Notes: a model not told the origin generated them from the sequence alone. A stretch of 64,000 bases of DNA from Dichelobacter nodosus (GCF_001263335.1 NZ_LGVW01000012.1:1-64000); one strand, 5' to 3'; counted from the stretch's first letter, positions 35,977 through 46,359 are shown. Numbers and translations are program-made.

Positions 35977-37212
35977 ATGAAAGACTCTCAATTTAATAAA
36001 TTTAATGTCATTTGGGCGATTAACTTATTCGGAACGGCGGTGGGCGCGGGGATTTTGTTCCTGCCGATTAACGCCGGTATGGCGGGTTTTATTCCCATGA
36101 TTTTAATGACGATTCTCGTCGGTCCAATGACTTATTTTTCTCACCGCGCTTTATCACGATTCGTTCTTTCTTCTAACAGCCCCGGAAAGGATATTACCTT
36201 CGTGGTTTCCGAACATTTCGGTAAAAAAGTAGGCGCTTTTATGGGCTGGCTTTATTTCTTAGCCATTTGGCCGTTAATTATGATTTATGCCGTTGCCATT
36301 ACGAATACCGTTAAATCATTTTTAGAAAATCAATTGCACATGGGTGAGGTAAATCGAGTCAGTTTATCTTTTGTTTTAATTGTCGCTTTGATTTCTGTCA
36401 TGCTATGTAGCGAAAAATTCATGTTAAAACTGACTGAATGGTTAGTTTATCCCTTGATTGCTATTTTATTCTTCTTTTCTATTTATTTAATTCCGCACTG
36501 GAATTTAACCGGTCTTTGGGAAATGCCGAGCTTAGGCGTATTCCTTAAAACAATGTGGCTGACAATTCCAGCTTTGGTATTCTCATTTAACCACTCTCCA
36601 GCGAGTTCATCTTTCTCATTATCTATGTTGCGCCAATACGGAAACCGAGATGATGCTGAAAAAAATGCTGTTAAATCTGAATATTATGCAACTTATATTT
36701 TAGTTACTTTCGTGATGTTATTCGTATTTAGCTGCGCTTTATCTTTAACACCGGAAGAAATGGCGTTAGCAAAACAACAAAACGTTAACGTTTTAACTTT
36801 CTTTGCTAATAAGTTTGACAATCGCATCATGTCTCTTGCCGCACCAATAGTTGCATTCTTTGCGATTACCAGTTCATTCTTTGGTCACTATTTAGGCGCG
36901 CGTGAAGGTTTGGAAGGCGTTATTTTCAAAATTTTTGGCGAAGAAAACGTCAATAAAACCAAATTGAAATACTGCTCTGCTTTATTCTTCCTAGCAACTT
37001 TGTGGGCAGTTGCAATTTGGGATCCGAACGTATTAAGTGTTATTGAATCATTAGGCGGTCCAATCATTGCGTTAATGTTATTCATCATGCCGATGTACGC
37101 TATTTATACCGTACCCGCAATGAAACATTATCAAAAAGAACGTTGGATTAACTATTTCGTCATTACCATGGGATCTATTGCGATTTCAGCAGTAATTTAC
37201 GCGTTATTCTAA
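35977..37212 (+). CDS. SdaC/TdcC-like serine/threonine proton symporter (HAAAP family)
   Basis: A 411-residue membrane protein with about eleven hydrophobic segments. The N-terminal helix [20 protein letters not shown] is characteristic of the hydroxy/aromatic amino-acid permease family, close to SdaC and TdcC. '[19 protein letters not shown]' in the middle is another SdaC-type block. Such carriers import serine or threonine, which a pyruvate formate-lyase fermenter can use as fuel. The ATG at 35977 has AGGGTGG five bases upstream; a GTG three codons earlier overlaps that site. Substrate assignment beyond Ser/Thr-type is not possible. A strong terminator follows. Confidence 0.88.
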   Translation: MKDSQFNKFNVIWAINLFGTAVGAGILFLPINAGMAGFIPMILMTILVGPMTYFSHRALSRFVLSSNSPGKDITFVVSEHFGKKVGAFMGWLYFLAIWPLIMIYAVAITNTVKSFLENQLHMGEVNRVSLSFVLIVALISVMLCSEKFMLKLTEWLVYPLIAILFFFSIYLIPHWNLTGLWEMPSLGVFLKTMWLTIPALVFSFNHSPASSSFSLSMLRQYGNRDDAEKNAVKSEYYATYILVTFVMLFVFSCALSLTPEEMALAKQQNVNVLTFFANKFDNRIMSLAAPIVAFFAITSSFFGHYLGAREGLEGVIFKIFGEENVNKTKLKYCSALFFLATLWAVAIWDPNVLSVIESLGGPIIALMLFIMPMYAIYTVPAMKHYQKERWINYFVITMGSIAISAVIYALF

Positions 37213-37229
37213 TTTAATTAATATTTATC

Positions 37230-37273
37230 AACGGCGGATTATCTTCATTAAAAAAGATAGTCCGCCGTTTTAT
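37230..37273 (+). terminator. Intrinsic terminator after the sdaC-like gene
   Basis: A 16-bp stem (37230-37245 with 37254-37269) with one G-U pair and an 8-base A/T-rich loop, followed by TTTTATT. Confidence 0.88.
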
Positions 37274-37503
37274 TATTCTTATGGTTTAAAAACGTAATCT
37301 ACATTTATATTTTTTATTAAATAATTTAATGCGTTTATTATAATTTTTTATTTTAATTTTTAATGGCATTTTTTAATGATTTTATTTCTGCTTAATTGCG
37401 TAAAAAGTTTTTCTTTTCTTATTGCCACAATTCAAGTAAGCTTGCTTTAGCTTTCATTATTGCTAGTATGACGTTTTTAACAATCAACAAATGGGAGTAA
37501 CTG

Positions 37504-38745
37504 ATGATCAATATTGAAATGAAAAAACAACTCACCGAACGCCTCGACCGTTACGCACGCATTTTCACCACATCTGATCCCGATAGCGAAACAACGCCCA
37601 GCTCAAAATGCCAATGGGATTTATTGCATCTTTTAGAAAAAGAAATGAAATCCATGGGGCTTAGCGAAATTAAACTCGATGAAAATGGTTATTTATTTGC
37701 CAGTTTGCCAGCAAATACAGATGCCGACGTGCCCGTATTAGGATTATTGGCACACGTTGATACCGCCCCCGATTACAGCGGTGAAAACGTCAAACCGCAA
37801 ATTGTGCATAATTACGACGGCGGCGATATTGCTTTAAAAGGCAGCAACGAAACCTTATCACCCAAAGAATACCCCGATTTAAAAAAATTGGTCGGTCACG
37901 ATTTGATGACAACCGACGGCACCACTTTATTAGGCGGTGACGATAAAGCTGGTATTGCGATCATTTTATCGGCAATGGAATATTTAATTGCACACCCCGA
38001 AATAAAACACGGAAAAATCCGCGTTGGCTTTACTCCCGATGAAGAAATCGGACGCGGCCCGCACAAATTTGATATCAAAGCTTTTGGCGCCAATTTTGCC
38101 TTTACTTTAGACGGCAGCGTTTTAGGAGAATTGCAATATGAAAACTTCAATGCTGCCAGCGCGGAATTAGTATTCCACGGTTTAAATATTCACCCAGGTA
38201 GCGCAAAAGATAAGATGATCAATGGCTTTGAACGCGCGGTTGAATTCCACGCGGCATTACCAGAACATCTCAAACCGGAAACCAGTAGCGGTCGCGAAGG
38301 CTTTATTTTCTTGCACGAAATCGCCGGCACTTTAGAAGCGGCAACATTGAGCTATTTATTGCGCGACTTTACCGTTGAAGGCATGAAAGAAAAGAAACAA
38401 GCCTTTGAAGAAACCTTCAAAAAATTCCAAGCGCGCTACGGCGAAAAATTCGCGCAATTGACCATTCAAGATCAATATCCTAATATGATTGAAAAAGTTT
38501 CTCAATTCCCTGAATTAATTGAAATTGCGCAAAAAGCGATGGCAGATGTTGGCGTAACTCCAGTTATTGAACCCGTCCGCGGCGGAACTGACGGCGCGCA
38601 ATTGTCATTTAAAGGATTGCCCACACCGAATTTATTCACCGGCGGCGCTAACTATCACGGACGTTTTGAATATATTTCTATTGACGTTATGAATAAATCC
38701 ATGAACGTTGTATTAAATATCATTCGTCGTTTCGCTGAAAAATAA
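37504..38745 (+). CDS. pepT: Peptidase T (tripeptide aminopeptidase, M20B)
   Basis: A dizinc aminopeptidase that removes the N-terminal residue of tripeptides; in enteric bacteria it is induced without oxygen. The 413-residue protein shows the metal sites H84 and D86 (LLAHVDTAPDY), the bridging Asp in LLGGDDKAG (~146), and the catalytic glutamates in TPDEEIGRG (180-181). The C-terminal GGANYHGRFEY carries the last His ligand. GGGAG lies upstream of the ATG. It is flanked by terminators on both sides and stands within a peptide-use cluster with two M3 oligopeptidases. Confidence 0.95.
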   Translation: MINIEMKKQLTERLDRYARIFTTSDPDSETTPSSKCQWDLLHLLEKEMKSMGLSEIKLDENGYLFASLPANTDADVPVLGLLAHVDTAPDYSGENVKPQIVHNYDGGDIALKGSNETLSPKEYPDLKKLVGHDLMTTDGTTLLGGDDKAGIAIILSAMEYLIAHPEIKHGKIRVGFTPDEEIGRGPHKFDIKAFGANFAFTLDGSVLGELQYENFNAASAELVFHGLNIHPGSAKDKMINGFERAVEFHAALPEHLKPETSSGREGFIFLHEIAGTLEAATLSYLLRDFTVEGMKEKKQAFEETFKKFQARYGEKFAQLTIQDQYPNMIEKVSQFPELIEIAQKAMADVGVTPVIEPVRGGTDGAQLSFKGLPTPNLFTGGANYHGRFEYISIDVMNKSMNVVLNIIRRFAEK

Positions 38746-38758
38746 TATTCTTTTTATA

Positions 38759-38790
38759 AAACATGCTGTTCTTTGAACGGCATGTTTTTT
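38759..38790 (+). terminator. Intrinsic terminator after pepT
   Basis: 13-bp stem AAACATGCTGTTC/GAACGGCATGTTT with one G-U pair and a TTT loop, followed by a T-run. Confidence 0.9.
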
Positions 38791-38868
38791 GATTACAAAC
38801 CGCAATCGCAAAAACTCGGCTCAAAAGCCATAACAACAAAACAAAAATGTTAAATAGAGGACGTTTTT

Positions 38869-41028
38869 ATGAAAGTATCTATGATCAATACTGTATCACT
38901 GACAGCGTTATTGCTTTTTTCGGCAATTGATTTAGCGCCGATGAGCATCGCTTATGCTGAAGAAGCTGCCGTGCCAGCAATCACCGAAGAGCTTAAAACC
39001 AATCCTTTTATGGAAAAAAGTCCATTACCTTATCAAGTTCCAGAATGGGACAAAATCAAAGTTGAACATTTCCGCCCCGCTTTTGAATACGGTTTAAAAG
39101 CGCACGCCGCAGAAATTGCCGCTATTATCAATAACAAAGAAGCCCCGACTTTTGAAAATACCGTTGTTGCGCTGGAAACTTCTGGTCGTCCGCTGGCGCG
39201 CGCGCAATTAGCGTTTTATCACTTATCCGGCGCACTGATTTCTCCAGAAACACAAGCTTTGGAAAAAGAATTTGCCCCGATTTTCTCCGCACACAACGAT
39301 GATATTTATTTAAATAGCGATTTATATCAACGTATTAAAGAAGTCAGCAAAGACATGTCTAAACTTGATGCTGAAGATCAACGTTTGGTAAAAGTCTATT
39401 TAGATCGTTTTGAACTTGCTGGCGCTTCATTAGATGACACGCAAAAAGCAGAATTAAAATCTATTAACGGCGAACTCGCCAGTTTGTATACCGATTTTTC
39501 GGCGCGCGTTTTAAAAGGTCGTAAAGAAAACGGATTACTCGTTAAAGATGCAAAAGAACTTGACGGTTTAAGCGAAGATCAAATCGCCGCCGCCGCGGAA
39601 GAAGCGAAAAAAGCCGGTCACGAAGGTCAATATTTGTTGGTTTTACACAACACCACGCAACAACCTTTATTAGCCAGTTTAAAAAATCGTGATACCCGCG
39701 AAAAATTATTTAAAGCTTCTTTAAATCGTAACGTTACTGAAGGCGACGCTGACACCCGTCCCGTTATTGAAAAATTGGCGCGTTTGCATTTGAAAAAAGC
39801 GCAACTTATGGGTAAAAAATCCTTTGCCGAATGGAAATTACAAGACCAAATGGCAAAAACACCTGAAAACGCGATTAAATTATTAACCGATTTAGCCAAA
39901 CCAGCCGTTGTCAAAGCCAAAGAAGAAGCGGCTGATATTCAAAAAGTTATCGATGCGCAAAAAGGCGATTTCAAACTCGAACCTTGGGATTGGGATTTCT
40001 ATGCCGAACAAGTTCGTAAAGAAAAATATGATTTTGATGAAGCAGAAATCAAACCTTATTTTGAATTGAATAACGTTTTGGAAAAAGGCGTATTTTTCGC
40101 GGCAGAAAAATTCTACGGCATCACTGCGAAAAAACGCACCGATTTACCGCTTTATCACCCCGATGCACTCGTTTATGAATTCTTTGATAAAGACGGTTCA
40201 CCGTTGGGATTGTTCTATTTCGACTTTTACGCACGCGAAAGCAAACGTGGCGGCGCGTGGATGTCAAACTTTGTTGAACAATCCAAAAAATTGGGACAAA
40301 AACCCGTCATCATCAATGTGCATAACATTCCCAAACCTGCTGACGGCAAACCTACTTTATTGAATTTCGATGAAGCATCAACCTTGTTCCACGAATTTGG
40401 ACACGGTTTGCACGGTTTATTTGCTGACCAAAAATATGAAAGTATTTCAGGAACTTGGGTTGCACGTGACTTTGTAGAATTCCCATCACAATTCAATGAA
40501 AACTTTGCGTTAGAACCCAAAGTCTTCAAAAACTACGCAATTCATTACGAAACAAAAGAACCCATGCCCGAAGCATTGATGAAGAAAATCGTTGACGCCG
40601 CATCATTTAATCGTGGCTACCGCGTCACCGAATTATTATCGGCTTCTCTTTTAGATATGGCATGGCATAGCGTCACCGATGAAAAAGACTTCAAACCCAC
40701 AACCGAATTTGAAAAAGAAACTTTAGCTAAATACGGTTTGGATATTCCAGAAGTACCACCGCGTTATCTTTCTAGCTATTTCTTACACATTTGGTCAGAA
40801 GGCGGCTACACCGCAGGTTATTACGCCTACACTTGGGCTGACTTATTAACCGCAGACGGCTGGGATTGGGTGGTCAATAACGGCGGTATGACGCTGAAAA
40901 ATGGTGAGCATTATCGCGATACCGTTTTAAGCCGTGGTAATACTATGGATTACGACGTTATGTATCAAAACTTTGCGGGTCGTAAACCTTCAATTGAACC
41001 CTTACTCAAAGCAAAAGGCTTGAAATAA
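38869..41028 (+). CDS. dcp: Exported M3-family peptidyl-dipeptidase (Dcp-like), first tandem copy
   Basis: A zinc metallopeptidase of the M3 family (dipeptidyl carboxypeptidase / oligopeptidase A type). The zinc site is HEFGHGLHGLF (H508, H512), with the third ligand downstream in the usual E-x-x-S-Q-F-N-E region. The 719-residue product carries an N-terminal signal peptide (residues ~1-31, ending SIAYA), so it should act in the periplasm. The late block GYYAYTWADLL is typical of Dcp. The next gene encodes a very similar enzyme without the signal peptide. GAGGA precedes the ATG, and terminators lie on both sides. Dcp versus OpdA is judged from the 'SPLPYQVPEWDKI' N-terminus and the YTWADLL block. 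Confidence 0.9.
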   Translation: MKVSMINTVSLTALLLFSAIDLAPMSIAYAEEAAVPAITEELKTNPFMEKSPLPYQVPEWDKIKVEHFRPAFEYGLKAHAAEIAAIINNKEAPTFENTVVALETSGRPLARAQLAFYHLSGALISPETQALEKEFAPIFSAHNDDIYLNSDLYQRIKEVSKDMSKLDAEDQRLVKVYLDRFELAGASLDDTQKAELKSINGELASLYTDFSARVLKGRKENGLLVKDAKELDGLSEDQIAAAAEEAKKAGHEGQYLLVLHNTTQQPLLASLKNRDTREKLFKASLNRNVTEGDADTRPVIEKLARLHLKKAQLMGKKSFAEWKLQDQMAKTPENAIKLLTDLAKPAVVKAKEEAADIQKVIDAQKGDFKLEPWDWDFYAEQVRKEKYDFDEAEIKPYFELNNVLEKGVFFAAEKFYGITAKKRTDLPLYHPDALVYEFFDKDGSPLGLFYFDFYARESKRGGAWMSNFVEQSKKLGQKPVIINVHNIPKPADGKPTLLNFDEASTLFHEFGHGLHGLFADQKYESISGTWVARDFVEFPSQFNENFALEPKVFKNYAIHYETKEPMPEALMKKIVDAASFNRGYRVTELLSASLLDMAWHSVTDEKDFKPTTEFEKETLAKYGLDIPEVPPRYLSSYFLHIWSEGGYTAGYYAYTWADLLTADGWDWVVNNGGMTLKNGEHYRDTVLSRGNTMDYDVMYQNFAGRKPSIEPLLKAKGLK

Positions 41029-41046
41029 TTAGCTTTAACTTCAAAT

Positions 41047-41074
41047 CATGCCGCTTTTAAGCGGCATGGTTTTT
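41047..41074 (+). terminator. Intrinsic terminator between the two M3 peptidase genes
   Basis: CATGCCGCTT/AAGCGGCATG stem with a tight loop followed by GGTTTTTG, 18 bases after the stop. Confidence 0.85.
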
Positions 41075-41130
41075 GTCCGATTTTTTTATTTCTCACCTGA
41101 TTAAAATTGACTAAAGAGCAGGAATTCACT

Positions 41131-43203
41131 ATGCAAACACACCCCGAAATCACCGCAGAACTTAAAAATAACCCGTTTATGCACGCCAGCCCATTGCCGC
41201 ATCAAGCGCCAGAATGGGACAAAATCACCACCGACCATTTTCGTCCGGCTTTTGAATACGGTTTTAAAGCGCAATTAGCGGAAATCGCCGATATCGTCAA
41301 CAACAAAGAAGCGCCCACTTTTGAAAATACGCTGATCGCGCTCGAACGTTCCGGTCGCGTGTTATATCGTGCTAAAACAGCGTTTTATCATTATTCGCAA
41401 TCGCTGGTTTCCGCGGAAACGCAAGCATTAGAAAAAGAATTTGCGCCCAAATTTGCCGCTCATATCGACAGCATTTATTTAAATGACGGTTTATATCAAA
41501 GAATTAAAACCGTTAGCCAAAATATGTCGGCTCTGGATGAAGAAAGTAAGCGGTTGGTAACGGTTTATTTACAACGTTTTGAAATGCTCGGCGCCATGTT
41601 AAATGATGCGCAAAAAGAACAGTTAAGAACCATTAACGGCGAACTCGCTGGTCTTTATACCGAATTTGTGGCGCGCGTTTTAAAAGGTCGCAAAATCAAC
41701 GGATTACTCGTTAAAGATGCAAAAGAACTTGATGGTTTAACCGCCGATCAAATCGCTCAAGCCGCAGCAGAAGCCAAAAATGCCGGTCACGACGGTCAAT
41801 ATTTACTGACTTTAAGCAACACCACGCAACAACCATTATTAGCCGTTTTGCATAACCGCAAAATCCGCGAGCAATTATTCAAAGCGTCTTTATATCGCAA
41901 CGCGCAAGACGGCGCCGCTGATAACCGCGCCATCATCGAACGGCTCGCTTTATTGCATATGAAAAAAGCGCAATTATTGGGTAAAAAATCCTTTGCCGAA
42001 TGGCGCTTGCAAGATCAAATGGCGCAAACGCCTGAAAATGCGATTAAATTATTAACGGATTTAGCCAAAGCATCGATTGCTAAAGTCAAAGAAGAAGCCG
42101 CTGAAATTCAAAAATTAATCGACAGCCAAAAAGGCGGTTTCAAACTCGAACCATGGGATTGGTACTACTACGCCGAACAAGTACGCAAAGCCAAATATGA
42201 TTTAGACGAAAGCGAAGTAAAACCCTATTTTGAATTGCACAACGTTTTAGAAAAAGGCGTGTTATATGCCGCAGAACGTTTTTACGGCATCACCGCTAAA
42301 AAGCGTGACGATATTCCGGTTTATCACCCTGAAGCGATTGTTTATGAAATTTTTGATCTCGACGGCAGCGCGCTGGGCTTAATTTATTTCGATTTTTATG
42401 CGCGTGAAAGCAAAGGCGGCGGCGCGTGGATGAATAATTTTGTTGATCAATCAAAATTGTTGCAACAAAATCCCGTTATCGTCAACGTTTTCAACTTCAC
42501 CAAACCGGCAGCCGGCAAACCTACTTTGTTGAATTTCTACGAAACTAAAACCTTATTCCACGAATTTGGTCACGCTTTGCACGGTTTATTTGCCGATCAA
42601 CAATACGCCACATTATCCGGCGCCAACGTTGCCCGCGATTTTGTAGAGTTTCCGTCACAATTCAATGAAAACTTTGCGCTGGCAGCCGATATTTTCAAAA
42701 ATTATGCCGTTCATTATCAAACTCAAGAACCTATGCCCGAAGCATTAATGAAGAAAATTGTTGATGCTTCTTTATTTAATAATGGTTATACCGTTTCTGA
42801 ATTGCTGTTTGCTTCAATTTTGGATATGGCATGGCATTCTGCAACCGATGAAAGTCAATTTAAACCAACGCTTGAATTTGAAAAAGCCGTTTTAGAAAAA
42901 TATGGCATGTCACTTCCGGAAGTGCCGGCGCGTTATCTTTCTACTTATTTCATGCATATTTGGCGCGCTGATGGCCCTGATAGCTATACCGCAGGTTATT
43001 ACGCCTACACTTGGGCAGATTTATTAACTGCAGACGGTTGGGATTGGGTAGTCAATCACGGCGGTGTACAACGCAAAAACGGCGATCATTATCGTAAAAC
43101 GATTTTAAGCCGCGGTAATACGTTAGATTACAATGCAATGTATCAAAACTTTGCCGATCGCAAACCCAGTTTAACGCCGCTTTTAAAAGCTAAAGGCTTA
43201 TAA
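41131..43203 (+). CDS. Cytoplasmic M3-family peptidyl-dipeptidase (Dcp-like), second tandem copy
   Basis: A 690-residue paralogue of the preceding gene, alignable from 'ELKNNPFMHASPLPHQAPEW' near its start to the last residues. The zinc motif is HEFGHALHGLF (H477, H481). It has no signal peptide, so it should act in the cytoplasm. I start at the ATG at 41131, preceded by AGGA about seven bases away; a TTG eight codons upstream is the other option. A short insertion, 'RADGPDSYTAGYYAYTW', distinguishes it from copy 1 ('SEGGYTAGYYAYTW') near the C-terminus. The duplication with different location suggests peptides are degraded both outside and inside the inner membrane. Confidence 0.9.
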   Translation: MQTHPEITAELKNNPFMHASPLPHQAPEWDKITTDHFRPAFEYGFKAQLAEIADIVNNKEAPTFENTLIALERSGRVLYRAKTAFYHYSQSLVSAETQALEKEFAPKFAAHIDSIYLNDGLYQRIKTVSQNMSALDEESKRLVTVYLQRFEMLGAMLNDAQKEQLRTINGELAGLYTEFVARVLKGRKINGLLVKDAKELDGLTADQIAQAAAEAKNAGHDGQYLLTLSNTTQQPLLAVLHNRKIREQLFKASLYRNAQDGAADNRAIIERLALLHMKKAQLLGKKSFAEWRLQDQMAQTPENAIKLLTDLAKASIAKVKEEAAEIQKLIDSQKGGFKLEPWDWYYYAEQVRKAKYDLDESEVKPYFELHNVLEKGVLYAAERFYGITAKKRDDIPVYHPEAIVYEIFDLDGSALGLIYFDFYARESKGGGAWMNNFVDQSKLLQQNPVIVNVFNFTKPAAGKPTLLNFYETKTLFHEFGHALHGLFADQQYATLSGANVARDFVEFPSQFNENFALAADIFKNYAVHYQTQEPMPEALMKKIVDASLFNNGYTVSELLFASILDMAWHSATDESQFKPTLEFEKAVLEKYGMSLPEVPARYLSTYFMHIWRADGPDSYTAGYYAYTWADLLTADGWDWVVNHGGVQRKNGDHYRKTILSRGNTLDYNAMYQNFADRKPSLTPLLKAKGL

Positions 43204-43223
43204 ACTTCTGCTGATTGTCATAA

Positions 43224-43250
43224 AAGCCCTATCACCTGATAGGGCTTATT
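43224..43250 (+). terminator. Intrinsic terminator after the second M3 peptidase gene
   Basis: Eleven-bp perfect stem AAGCCCTATCA/TGATAGGGCTT around a 2-base centre, followed by ATTTC. The T-run is modest. Confidence 0.75.
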
Positions 43251-43348
43251 TCATTGAAAAACTGCGCCCTCTTGTTTGAGCGCGCGCGAACGCGTTATAT
43301 TTAAAGCGCAGGAAATATCTTTTTAAAATAAATAATAGGAGATACACG

Positions 43349-44746
43349 ATGTTAGAAAGTCATTTTATTCCGATTTTAATCGGTACATTGGCGATCTTTA
43401 CGGTCGGTTATGCCATCATCAAAGGTTATAACGCCAAAGGCGTATTATTTACCGTTGGCATCATCACCTTGCTTTATGCTTTTGCCCTTAATAAATCGCC
43501 GGTAAAAGAAAGTAGCGGTTTCTTTTTCCACGATATCAGTACGTATATATACAGTTTATTTGAAGACCGCGGCGGTGGTTTGGGACTCATCATCATGATA
43601 TTGATCGGGTTTTCCGCTTATATGAGCCATGTTGGCGCCAACAGCGTGGTGATTCGCGTATTATCCAAACCGCTCAAACACATTAAATCGCCCTACGTTT
43701 TACTCATCGGCGGCTTCTTTTTAGGCTCGCTAATGTCTTTTGCGATCAATTCTGCTACCGCGCTGGGTGTCTTTTTAATGGCAACTTTATTTCCAATTTT
43801 AACGCGTATGGGCATCAGCGCCCCATCGGCGGCAGCCGTTTGCGCTACCACTGCCATCGTCAATTTATCACCAACTTCAGCTGACGTTGTTTTAGCGGCA
43901 GAAAAAGCCAACGCCGATCTCATCGCCTTTTCCTTTAAAACCATCGTGCCGATGTCGATCATAACCATCATTGTGGTTGCCATCGTTCACTTTTTCTGGC
44001 AACGCTACTGCGATCGCAAAGAAGGATTAACGAACCAAACCGCGGTCACTATCGCTCAAAATACCCATGAAAATGATCACAATGATGTGCCCGCGTTTTA
44101 TTTTATTTTGCCGTTTTTACCTATTTTATTGATTTTACTTTTTAACGGCACATGCAAAATCGGCGATAAAGTGCTTCCCGAACTTTCGCTCGGCGCCATC
44201 ATCGTTTTAACGATTATTCTCACCGCGATCTTAGAATTTTGCCGCAGCTTTGATGCTAAAAAAACCTTTGCTGGTTTAGAAGTATGCTATCAAGGCATGA
44301 GCGATGCCTTTTCCAGCGTCGTGGTTTTATTGGTTTCTGCCGGCGTGTTTGCTCATAGTTTGGGCGTAATTGGATTTACGGAAGGACTGATTTCATTGGT
44401 TGAAAACTTCGGCGCCGCTGCCGTTGTGATGATGCTGGCATTGGTTTTAATTACGTTATTAGTCAGTATCGCGGCAGGTTCTGGCAACGCGGCATTTTTC
44501 GCCTTCGTAGAACTCGCACCACAACTTGCCACCCAACTCGGCATTAATCCCGCGTTTTTAATCGCGCCGATGATGCAAGTTTCTAACGCTGGACGCGCAT
44601 TATCGCCGGTATCAGGCGTTGTTGTTGCCGTTTCGGGTTCTGCGCAATTGTCGCCATTATTGCTCGTTAAACGCACCAGCGTGCCGCTTTTAGCCGGCAT
44701 ACTCGTTATTATCGTCTACAGCATGATTTTTATTCCCGTCCAATAA
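43349..44746 (+). CDS. DcuC-family C4-dicarboxylate transporter, first tandem copy
   Basis: A 465-residue membrane protein of the DcuC family, which exports succinate or exchanges C4-dicarboxylates during fermentation. It shows a dozen or so hydrophobic segments and the family blocks GYNAKGVLFTVGI, SATALGVFLMATLFP, LSPTSADVVLAAEK and AGSGNAAFFAFVELAP. Length agrees with E. coli DcuC. ATAGGAG precedes the ATG. A close paralogue follows 18 bases on, so the pair is co-transcribed and ends in a terminator. Given PflB, succinate efflux is a sensible job, but direction and substrate are inferred from the family. Confidence 0.88.
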   Translation: MLESHFIPILIGTLAIFTVGYAIIKGYNAKGVLFTVGIITLLYAFALNKSPVKESSGFFFHDISTYIYSLFEDRGGGLGLIIMILIGFSAYMSHVGANSVVIRVLSKPLKHIKSPYVLLIGGFFLGSLMSFAINSATALGVFLMATLFPILTRMGISAPSAAAVCATTAIVNLSPTSADVVLAAEKANADLIAFSFKTIVPMSIITIIVVAIVHFFWQRYCDRKEGLTNQTAVTIAQNTHENDHNDVPAFYFILPFLPILLILLFNGTCKIGDKVLPELSLGAIIVLTIILTAILEFCRSFDAKKTFAGLEVCYQGMSDAFSSVVVLLVSAGVFAHSLGVIGFTEGLISLVENFGAAAVVMMLALVLITLLVSIAAGSGNAAFFAFVELAPQLATQLGINPAFLIAPMMQVSNAGRALSPVSGVVVAVSGSAQLSPLLLVKRTSVPLLAGILVIIVYSMIFIPVQ

Positions 44747-44764
44747 CCATTACGAGAGCATATT

Positions 44765-46171
44765 ATGTTTAGTTCCCCATTTATCCCGATTATTTTGGGC
44801 AGTTTAGCGATTTTTTTCGTCGGCTTTACCATCATCAAAGGTTATAACGCCAAAGGTGTTTTATTCACCGCCGGCGTTTTAATCCTCACGTTAGCGGCAA
44901 TTTTGGGTAAATCACCGATAAAAGAAAGCAGCGGACTCTTTTTTCACGATATCAGTAACTATATTTACGGACTTTTTTCCAATCGCGGCAGCGGATTAGG
45001 GTTAATTATCATGACCTTGGTTGGATTTTCCGCTTATATGACCCACGTCGGCGCTAACGGCGTTGTCATTTATTTATTATCCAAACCACTCAAACATATT
45101 AAATCGCCTTATATTTTGCTTATCGGCAGTTTTATTTTGGGCTCGCTAATGTCTTTTGCGATCAATTCTGCCACCGCGCTCGGCGTTTTTTTAATGGCAA
45201 CTTTTTTCCCTGTTTTAACCCGAATTGGTATCACGGCACCATCAGCGGCAGCGATTTGCGCAACAACTGTGGTGGTTAATTTTTCGCCGACTTCTGCGGA
45301 CGTGGTTTTAGCGGCAGAAAAATCCAGCATGGCGTTATTGCCGTACACTTTTGGCGTGATGATTCCGATGTCAGTTATTGCGCTGATCGTCGTCGGCATT
45401 TGTCATTTTTTCTGGCAACGTTACTGCGATCGCCAAGAAGGATTGGTAGGACAAACTGCCAGCGCACAAAACGAATTGCAGCATTTTGATAAAAATACGC
45501 AAAAAACCGCGCCGCTTTTTTATTGCATTTTGCCGTTTTTACCGATTTTGCTCATTTTCGTTTTCGATGGACGCCGGCAAATTGCTGGAACCGTATTACC
45601 CGAACTTTCGCTCGGCGCCATCATCGTTTTAACGATTATGCTCACCGCGGTATTAGAATTTTTCCGCAGTTTCAGCGCCAAAAAGACTTTTGCCGGTTTA
45701 GAAGTATGCTATCAAGGCATGAGTGATGGCTTTTCCAGCGTTGTGGTTTTATTGGTTTCTGCCGGCGTTTTTGCTCATAGTTTGGGCGTAATTGGTTTTA
45801 CTGATGCGTTGATTGGATTGGTGAAAAGCTTTGGTGCGGCGGGATTGGCGATGATGTTGGCATTATCGTTGATAACGTTTATCGTCAGTATTGCCACCGG
45901 TTCTGGCAATGCGCCGTTTTTCGCGTTCGTAGAACTCGCGCCGCAAATTGCCGCACAATTAGGCATCAATCCCGCTTATTTGATTACACCGATGTTGCAA
46001 ATTTCCAGCACGGGACGCGCGATGTCGCCGGTTTCTGGCGTGATTGTTGCCGTTTCTGGTGCCGGAAAATTATCGCCATTATTATTGGTAAAACGTACCA
46101 GCGTGCCGCTTTTAGCCGGCGTGCTCGTCATTTTGGCGTATACGGTATTTTTTATTCCGATGTCGGTTTAA
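44765..46171 (+). CDS. DcuC-family C4-dicarboxylate transporter, second tandem copy
   Basis: A 468-residue paralogue of the gene just upstream, matching it over its full length: GYNAKGVLFTAGV, SATALGVFLMATFFP, FSPTSADVVLAAEK and ATGSGNAPFFAFVELAP. Differences concentrate in the central hydrophilic loop (~215-245) and the first helices. This suggests a duplication followed by divergence of substrate or regulation. The Shine-Dalgarno is weak (GAGAG), consistent with coupling to the first copy. A terminator follows, insulating dnaA. Confidence 0.88.
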   Translation: MFSSPFIPIILGSLAIFFVGFTIIKGYNAKGVLFTAGVLILTLAAILGKSPIKESSGLFFHDISNYIYGLFSNRGSGLGLIIMTLVGFSAYMTHVGANGVVIYLLSKPLKHIKSPYILLIGSFILGSLMSFAINSATALGVFLMATFFPVLTRIGITAPSAAAICATTVVVNFSPTSADVVLAAEKSSMALLPYTFGVMIPMSVIALIVVGICHFFWQRYCDRQEGLVGQTASAQNELQHFDKNTQKTAPLFYCILPFLPILLIFVFDGRRQIAGTVLPELSLGAIIVLTIMLTAVLEFFRSFSAKKTFAGLEVCYQGMSDGFSSVVVLLVSAGVFAHSLGVIGFTDALIGLVKSFGAAGLAMMLALSLITFIVSIATGSGNAPFFAFVELAPQIAAQLGINPAYLITPMLQISSTGRAMSPVSGVIVAVSGAGKLSPLLLVKRTSVPLLAGVLVILAYTVFFIPMSV

Positions 46172-46191
46172 TTTTTACCGCTAAAACGTTC

Positions 46192-46218
46192 AACGGCGCA
46201 CTTACTGCGCCGTTTTTT
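46192..46218 (+). terminator. Intrinsic terminator after the dcuC pair
   Basis: AACGGCGCA/TGCGCCGTT perfect 9-bp stem with a 5-base loop, followed by TTTT. Confidence 0.9.
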
Positions 46219-46359
46219 GCCGCTATTCATTTTTTCACCGCGCAAAAAATCAACTGTTTACCATATTCGGTGTATCATGTGCGGCTTTTCTTTCACCGTC
46301 TCCACGACTCATTTTTAATCAACAGCGAATCCCTTGCGCAACGAAGGATCAGATCAATT

